Assembly: GCF_900240945.1 (NCBI RefSeq)
Contig: NZ_OESG01000012.1
Coordinates: 930,001 to 994,000, forward strand
Length of the DNA: 64,000 nucleotides
Origin: Mycobacterium sp. 3519A
Lineage (GTDB): Bacteria > Actinomycetota > Actinomycetes > Mycobacteriales > Mycobacteriaceae
Direction of reading: 5' to 3'
Below the pieces are notes generated by a model. The model had not been told where the DNA came from, ran no database searches, and saw only the letters and a program-made list of their open reading frames with translations. The position numbers and the translations under genes were made by a program. Shown piece by piece: positions 59,807 to 64,000 of the stretch (the first letter of the stretch is position 1; every line of letters begins with the position of its first letter).

Positions 59807-61002
59807 CGCGCATCGCGTCGCCGGACGACGCGCTCGAGGTCGCGGCGAAACTGGCCGCGGAGTTCGACGCCGAGGCCTCGGCGCGGGATGCCGACCGTCG
59901 GCTCCCGCACGATCAGGTGCAGGCACTGAAAGACTCTGGACTGCTTGCGATTACGGTACCAGCGCGATACGGCGGCATCGCCGCGCCTGTGACGGTGCTC
60001 GCCGAGGTGATCAGGTTGATCGCGCACGCCGACCCGTCGCTGGCCCAGATTCCGCACTCGCACTTCGTCTTCCTCGAGGCGCTGCGGCTGCAGGGCAGCG
60101 ATCACCAGAGGTCATTTTTCTACGACCTGGTCCGCTCCGGCGCCCTGTTCGCCAACGCTCAATCCGAACGCGGACCCCACACCGTCGACGTCGACACCAC
60201 CACGCTGGTGCGGCAACCCGCCGGCCACTACGTGTTGTCGGGACGCAAGTTCTATTGCACTGGAGCGCTATTCGCCGACTGGGTGCTGGTGCGAGCGTCC
60301 CTGACGAACGGTTCGACGCCGCCTACCGCGTCGACACCGAAGGCCGTCGCCTTCGTCGCGCGGGACACCGACGGACTCGAGGTCGTCGACGACTGGGACG
60401 GTATGGGACAACGCACCACCGCGTCGGGCACGGTGACGCTCGACGACGTCGCGGTGCCGGTCGAACATGTGGTGGAGTTCTCCCCCATGTTTACCCGGCC
60501 CACGGTGTACGGTGCGCGGGCACAGTTGTTGCACACCGCAATCGATGTCGGCATCGCGACGGGCGCGCTGGCTGCGGGGGTACGTCAGACCGAGAAGGCG
60601 CGGCCGCACTTCGAAGCGGGTGTGCCGACGTCGGCCGAAGACGTCACCCTGGTCAACGTCGCGGGCGAGTTGGCTATCACGGTTCGCGGTGCGCAGGCGC
60701 TACTGGCCGAGGCGGCGCGGCGCGTGGACCTGGCAGCCGAGAACCTCACCGACGAGTCGACCGCCGACGCGTCGATCGCCGTCGCGGTGGCGAAAGTGGC
60801 TGCGGTGCGGGCATCACTGGACGCGTCGAACACCTTGTTCGAATTGGGCGGCACCCGAAGCGTTTCCGGGCAGGCGAACCTGTCCCGCTACTGGCGTGAC
60901 GCCCGAACTCACACCCTGCACGATCCAACCCGATGGAAGGTGCAGCACATCGGCCGCTACACACTGTCGGGTATCCACCCGCCGCGGCACGGCCAGATCT
61001 AG
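59803..61002 (+). CDS. SfnB-type acyl-CoA dehydrogenase-fold sulfur acquisition oxidoreductase
   Basis: A 399-residue flavoprotein of the acyl-CoA dehydrogenase fold, in the SfnB/DszC branch linked to organosulfur use. Marks: LPHDQVQALKDSGLLAITVPARYGG near residue 45, FANAQSERG, YVLSGRKFYCTGALFADWVLV and FELGGTRSVSGQANLSRYWRDARTHTLHDP (pattern), the last being typical of the DszC-type group. ATGA overlap with the upstream SsuD-type gene indicates coupled expression. Exact substrate unknown; likely a sulfone or sulfonate. Convergent with the HNH gene, overlapping by four bases. Confidence 0.85.
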   Translation: MTRIASPDDALEVAAKLAAEFDAEASARDADRRLPHDQVQALKDSGLLAITVPARYGGIAAPVTVLAEVIRLIAHADPSLAQIPHSHFVFLEALRLQGSDHQRSFFYDLVRSGALFANAQSERGPHTVDVDTTTLVRQPAGHYVLSGRKFYCTGALFADWVLVRASLTNGSTPPTASTPKAVAFVARDTDGLEVVDDWDGMGQRTTASGTVTLDDVAVPVEHVVEFSPMFTRPTVYGARAQLLHTAIDVGIATGALAAGVRQTEKARPHFEAGVPTSAEDVTLVNVAGELAITVRGAQALLAEAARRVDLAAENLTDESTADASIAVAVAKVAAVRASLDASNTLFELGGTRSVSGQANLSRYWRDARTHTLHDPTRWKVQHIGRYTLSGIHPPRHGQI

Positions 61003-62408
61003 GCGGTGTTGGGTTCGGGTCCGCCGGGGTGGTGGTCGTTGTTTGGTGGGCGGAGGAGTTTTTCGGGGGTGTGGTAGGTGTTGATGCGGGTTTGGCCGGT
61101 GTCCAGGTGGGGTGGGGGAATCCATTCGACTTCGTGGCGGTCGTTGAGGCGGGTTCTCCAGCTGTTGGGGCCGACCATCCGGTTATCCGGCCCGCACGCC
61201 AACCCGAGCTCGTCGACGTTGGTGTTGCCGTCATCGGCCCAATCAGCGGCCGCGTGATGGACCTGGCAGCCGTAGGCGGGCACCGTGCACCCCGGTTTGG
61301 TGCACCCCCCATCGCGGGCGATCAGCATCATCCGCTGCGCCACCGACGCGGTGCGACGGGTGCGGAACAAATCCATCGCCGAGCCGGTCGCCCCATCGAA
61401 TACCGCCAACCACAGGTGCGCACGCGCGGCCATCCGGATCAGTGTGGGCAGCGGCACCACCGTGCCGCCACCGGTGACCCCGACCCCGGCGCGGTGTTCC
61501 AAATCTTGCAGCGTGGTGCGGATGATGATCGAGGTCGCCACCCCATTGTGCTGACCCAGCGCCCCGCTTTCCAACACACTGCGCCCCGCCACGACCAGCG
61601 CATCATGCTGACGCTGACCCAGGCTGCGCTGATCCTCGTCGATCTGCTCCTGAGTCGGGGTGCCCGACACACAGGGCTGCTCATCATCGGGATTACACAT
61701 CCCCGGAGCGGCCAACTTGGCCCAGATCGCTTCCCAGATCGCCCGCCCCTCCGGGGTCAACGTGACGGTCAGACGGGAGGTGCCGTCGGACTGTTGCGGG
61801 CCCATCGTGGCCTCGCGCCGGCGTTCACGCGCGGCGTCGTCGGGTTCGGCGCCGTCCTGATCGAGCAGAAACACCAGCCGGAAGGCGGCTTCCTTCAACT
61901 CCTTGGGCCCCACGCCCAGCGCGGCGCGCACCAGATCGGCCTCGACCTGATGGCGGGTGGCCACATCCACCCCGGCCGGGATCGCGGCCATCGCCTTGCG
62001 CAGCACCTTGACATGCTCAGCGGTGATCGCCCCATGGGCCTGGGCGGCGGCGGTGTAGGCCAACACCGGCTCCAACAGCTCCCCCGACACCGCCCGCCGC
62101 GGCGCCAACACCTCGGCCTCGGCCAACCGCCGACCCGCCTCCTTACCCGACAAACGCCAGCGGGTCGCCAACACCGCCCGCCACGACTTGGCACCCAACT
62201 CCTTCGGTGTGGCCTGGGCCTGCAACCCGGCCAACAACCCATTGCGGTGCGCGGGCAGCTGACACGACAACACCTCCACCTCATCAAGCACCGCCAACAA
62301 CTGCGGACGGGTCAACGCCTCGGCGGTCAGCCCGCTCAGCGCGGTATGCGCGGCGCGCACCGCCGCCACCGCCTCCTCGACCGCAACCCCACCCATACCA
62401 TCGAACAT
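60999..62408 (-). CDS. 13E12-repeat/DUF222 HNH endonuclease-like protein
   Basis: A 469-residue protein with an N-terminal DUF222 helical region (about 1-300, including RLAEAEVLAPRRA and HVKVLRKAMAAIPAGVD). A C-terminal HNH nuclease-type motif follows: RDGGCTKPGCTVPAYGCQVHH, then W-A-D-D-G-N-T-N-V-D-E-L and CGPDNRM. These 13E12 genes are present in many copies in mycobacteria, and several in M. tuberculosis are DNA-damage inducible. The start ATG at 62408 lies inside a perfect SOS box. Function is unproven; it may act on DNA after damage. Confidence 0.88.
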   Translation of the reverse strand: MFDGMGGVAVEEAVAAVRAAHTALSGLTAEALTRPQLLAVLDEVEVLSCQLPAHRNGLLAGLQAQATPKELGAKSWRAVLATRWRLSGKEAGRRLAEAEVLAPRRAVSGELLEPVLAYTAAAQAHGAITAEHVKVLRKAMAAIPAGVDVATRHQVEADLVRAALGVGPKELKEAAFRLVFLLDQDGAEPDDAARERRREATMGPQQSDGTSRLTVTLTPEGRAIWEAIWAKLAAPGMCNPDDEQPCVSGTPTQEQIDEDQRSLGQRQHDALVVAGRSVLESGALGQHNGVATSIIIRTTLQDLEHRAGVGVTGGGTVVPLPTLIRMAARAHLWLAVFDGATGSAMDLFRTRRTASVAQRMMLIARDGGCTKPGCTVPAYGCQVHHAAADWADDGNTNVDELGLACGPDNRMVGPNSWRTRLNDRHEVEWIPPPHLDTGQTRINTYHTPEKLLRPPNNDHHPGGPEPNTA

Positions 62409-62416
62409 ATGTTCGA
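62401..62416. promoter_or_regulatory. LexA SOS box on the HNH gene start
   Basis: TCGAACATATGTTCGA is a perfect 16-bp palindrome matching the mycobacterial SOS box TCGAAC-N4-GTTCGA. Its right half contains the HNH start codon (ATG at 62408-62406 on the minus strand), so LexA bound here would block transcription at the gene start. DNA-damage induction of 13E12 genes carrying such boxes is established in M. tuberculosis. Confidence 0.85.
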
Positions 62417-62562
62417 CACTTAAGGAAACGCTAGAAACAAACCAAAGAAAACCCTAAGACTTGTCGCTAGCCGTCGTGCTCGGGGCGCAACGACATGGAG
62501 TAATCGACGCCGAGTCAGCGCTGTGGCCGCGCAGAACGCATTCAATGGCCAGTCGGACGGCC

Positions 62563-62697
62563 CTACGACAACACGAAGCCGCCGAGTACGACAATCGCGA
62601 CGCCGAACGCAACAAACGCCCACGACCAAATTCCGGCGGCGCGCGGTAGCGTCACCGCGCCACCCTCGGGTGCATTGGGAGGCAGATCGTCGAGCAC
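62563..62697 (-). CDS. Possible 44-aa membrane microprotein
   Basis: A 44-residue frame from GTG at 62697: a polar head DDLPPNAPEGGAVTLPRAAG and then one hydrophobic helix WSWAFVAFGVAIVVLGGFVLS to the end. The codons show the GC-biased third positions of the genome. No Shine-Dalgarno sequence is visible, and a stop four codons upstream limits the start choice. It could be a real small membrane protein or chance. Confidence 0.4.
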   Translation of the reverse strand: MLDDLPPNAPEGGAVTLPRAAGIWSWAFVAFGVAIVVLGGFVLS

Positions 62698-62789
62698 AAC
62701 CGCAGGCTAGATCGGTGACCTGATGGTTGCCCTACTTCAGATCAGCGTGGTTGCAACCCAGCGTCTATTGCAGGTGTTTTCGTGCGCAA

Positions 62790-62811
62790 AATAGCTTTCT
62801 ATCTGGCTATT
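62790..62811. promoter_or_regulatory. Inverted repeat, candidate ArsR-family operator
   Basis: AATAGC (62790-62795) and GCTATT (62806-62811) form a perfect 6-bp inverted repeat with a 10-base spacer, 20 bp before the GTG of the ArsR-rhodanese gene. The region is AT-rich, and TATCGT (62819-62824) six bases before the GTG may be the -10. The size and A/T-rich arms suit an ArsR-family autoregulatory operator. Confidence 0.5.
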
Positions 62812-62830
62812 CAACAATTATCGTGAATAC

Positions 62831-63511
62831 GTGACTATGGCCGCGGACGCCAAGCGTGACTTCAAGAACCGGCTCTACGAGCAGTTCGCCAGGATCGGCA
62901 AAGCGATCTCCAGCCCGCAACGCCTGGAGATCCTCGAACTTCTCGCGCAAGGTGAACGCACCGTCGAGTCCATTGCCTCCGAAACCGGACTCCCGGTGGC
63001 CAACACATCACGACACCTGCAGCAGTTGCGGCACGCGCAGCTGGTACTCGCCAGACGCGACGGGCTGTTCGTGCACTACCGGCTGAGCGGGCCCGAGGCC
63101 GCCGGCCTGGTGCTCCTCGTTCGTCACACGGCCAAACAACATCTCGCCGAGGTCGACCGCGTCGTGCACGACTTTTTTGGTGACCGCGTCGGTTTTGAAC
63201 CCGTGACGCCCGATGAACTGATTCAACGAATGACTGACGGCGAGGTGGTGGTCCTCGACGTGCGACCCGAGCAGGAGTACGCGGCCGGCCATATCGCCGG
63301 TGCGTTGTCCATTCCCGTGACGGACCTAGCCCAACGATTGGCCGAACTCCCCCATGAAAAGGAATACGTGGCGTACTGCCGCGGGCCCTACTGCGTTTAC
63401 GCGGACGAAGCCGTAGAGCTGTTACGCGCAAACGGGTTCAAGGCCCAACGCCTCACCGAAGGTTATCCGGAATGGTGGCTCTCGGGGCGGCCGGTGCGCA
63501 CGGGCAGGTAA
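62831..63511 (+). CDS. ArsR-family regulator fused to a rhodanese domain
   Basis: A 226-residue two-domain protein. Residues 20-115 form an ArsR-type winged helix (RLEILELLAQGERTVESIA, LPVANTSRHLQQLRHAQLV, RRDGLFVHYRLSG). Residues 125-225 form a rhodanese domain (VVVLDVRPEQEYAAGHIAGA) with the catalytic loop CRGPYC (Cys183 and Cys188). The winged-helix part has no cysteine, so sulfur sensing, if any, would use the rhodanese loop. GTG at 62831 may be leaderless; ATG at 62837 is the alternative. It is 25 bp upstream of the MddA-type gene. Likely a sulfane-sulfur responsive repressor, by inference. Confidence 0.85.
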   Translation: MTMAADAKRDFKNRLYEQFARIGKAISSPQRLEILELLAQGERTVESIASETGLPVANTSRHLQQLRHAQLVLARRDGLFVHYRLSGPEAAGLVLLVRHTAKQHLAEVDRVVHDFFGDRVGFEPVTPDELIQRMTDGEVVVLDVRPEQEYAAGHIAGALSIPVTDLAQRLAELPHEKEYVAYCRGPYCVYADEAVELLRANGFKAQRLTEGYPEWWLSGRPVRTGR

Positions 63512-63536
63512 CGGAGCATGACATCAGGAGGTCACA

Positions 63537-64000
63537 ATGACGCGCTTACTCGCCATCGGCTACGGCGCCGCGTGCTACGTCATCTTCCTGGCGGCCTTCC
63601 TTTATGCGATCGCCTTCGTCGGCGGATTCGGGGTACCGCGCACCGTCGACCACGGTATCGAGGCGTCGCTCAGAGAAGCGCTTGTCGTCAACGTGCTGCT
63701 GCTCGGCCTGTTCGCCGTTCAGCACAGCGTGATGGCGCGTCCGGCGTTCAAGCGATGGTGGACTCGTTTGGTGCCCAGCACAATTGAGCGCAGCACCTAC
63801 GTGCTGTTGTCGAGCCTGGCTCTGTTTCTTCTGTTCTGGCAGTGGCGGACGATGCCCGCCGTCATCTGGAATGTCACCTGGGCGCCTGGTCGCTTCGCAC
63901 TGTGGACTGTGTTCGCACTCGGCTGGGTCACCGTGCTTCTTTCGACATTCCTGATCAACCACTTCGACCTGTTCGGACTGCGTCAGGTGTATCTGGCGTG
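63537..64000 (+). CDS. Methanethiol S-methyltransferase MddA-like membrane protein (3' end outside the window)
   Basis: At least 154 residues are visible. An N-terminal membrane segment (RLLAIGYGAACYVIFLAAFLYAIAFV) is followed by the NnrU/isoprenylcysteine-methyltransferase-like pattern LFAVQHSVMARPAFKRWW, ERSTYVLLSSLALFLLFWQW and STFLINHFDLFGLRQVY. These resemble MddA, which methylates methanethiol to dimethyl sulfide and occurs in M. tuberculosis. The start ATG at 63537 follows AGGAGG. Pairing with the ArsR-rhodanese gene fits a sulfur-stress operon. The C-terminal part is beyond the window. Confidence 0.8.
   Translation, partial: MTRLLAIGYGAACYVIFLAAFLYAIAFVGGFGVPRTVDHGIEASLREALVVNVLLLGLFAVQHSVMARPAFKRWWTRLVPSTIERSTYVLLSSLALFLLFWQWRTMPAVIWNVTWAPGRFALWTVFALGWVTVLLSTFLINHFDLFGLRQVYLA

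Larger units (their letters stand above)
62417..62830. other. Intergenic region between the HNH and ArsR-rhodanese genes
   Basis: About 414 bases. Contents: an AT-richer stretch with the HNH promoter (62417-62460), an unassigned segment to about 62560, a possible 44-codon membrane frame (62563-62697, minus strand), and the ArsR-type operator and promoter (62790-62830). No RNA gene or repeat was recognised. Confidence 0.5.

Overview
The window is GC-rich, its genes are tightly packed with many 4-bp ATGA/GTGA overlaps, and its gene order is that of a Mycobacterium chromosome. dnaJ2-hrcA leads into the mycobactin (mbt) locus, then hemW, sirA-cysH-chelatase and subI-cysTWA, followed by a GH15 trehalase-type gene. 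The complete sulfur-acquisition complement and the separate thioesterase gene mbtT point to a fast-growing environmental species (Mycolicibacterium type) rather than M. tuberculosis. Gene identities rest on my reading of the translations and remembered families; no search was run.

Iron half (about 2.6-36.3 kb). A minus-strand operon mbtB-mbtT-mbtC-mbtD-mbtE-mbtF-mbtG-mbtH (21.8 to 2.6 kb) is divergent from mbtA (21.87-23.47 kb). Two tandem IdeR-like iron boxes lie between them. A second iron-box operon (36.3 to 31.4 kb) carries an ABC exporter-fold pair related to IrtA/IrtB, followed by mbtI. MbtI makes salicylate, MbtA activates it, MbtB-F build the mycobactin backbone, MbtG hydroxylates lysine and MbtH assists adenylation. 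The IrtA-like subunit lacks the N-terminal siderophore-interaction domain known in M. tuberculosis IrtA. Between the two operons lie a GH16 glucanase, an MFS transporter, a PhzF-like protein, a Ski2-like helicase, an F420-type oxidoreductase and a hypothetical gene.

Middle (36.4-39.5 kb). Here are a small hypothetical gene, an ECF sigma factor of SigL type with an RslA-like anti-sigma factor that has lost its zinc-binding cysteines, another small protein and hemW.

Sulfur half (39.6-64 kb). It contains sulfite reductase, APS reductase and a sirohydrochlorin-chelatase-like protein; one MetN/MetI importer with two MetQ-type binding proteins, each beside an LLM flavin monooxygenase; the sulfate importer SubI-CysTWA; an SsuD-SfnB pair; and, at the end, an ArsR-rhodanese fusion upstream of a truncated methanethiol methyltransferase (MddA-type) gene. 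Both sirA and subI are preceded by short leaderless polycysteine reading frames plus a hairpin that can cover the Shine-Dalgarno sequence. This is the signature of cysteine-responsive translational attenuation.

Other points: a perfect mycobacterial SOS box lies on the start codon of a 13E12-type HNH gene (62.4 kb), and there are two very small predicted membrane proteins (28 and 44 aa). The first and last genes are cut by the window edges. No tRNA, rRNA, CRISPR array, prophage or insertion sequence was recognised.
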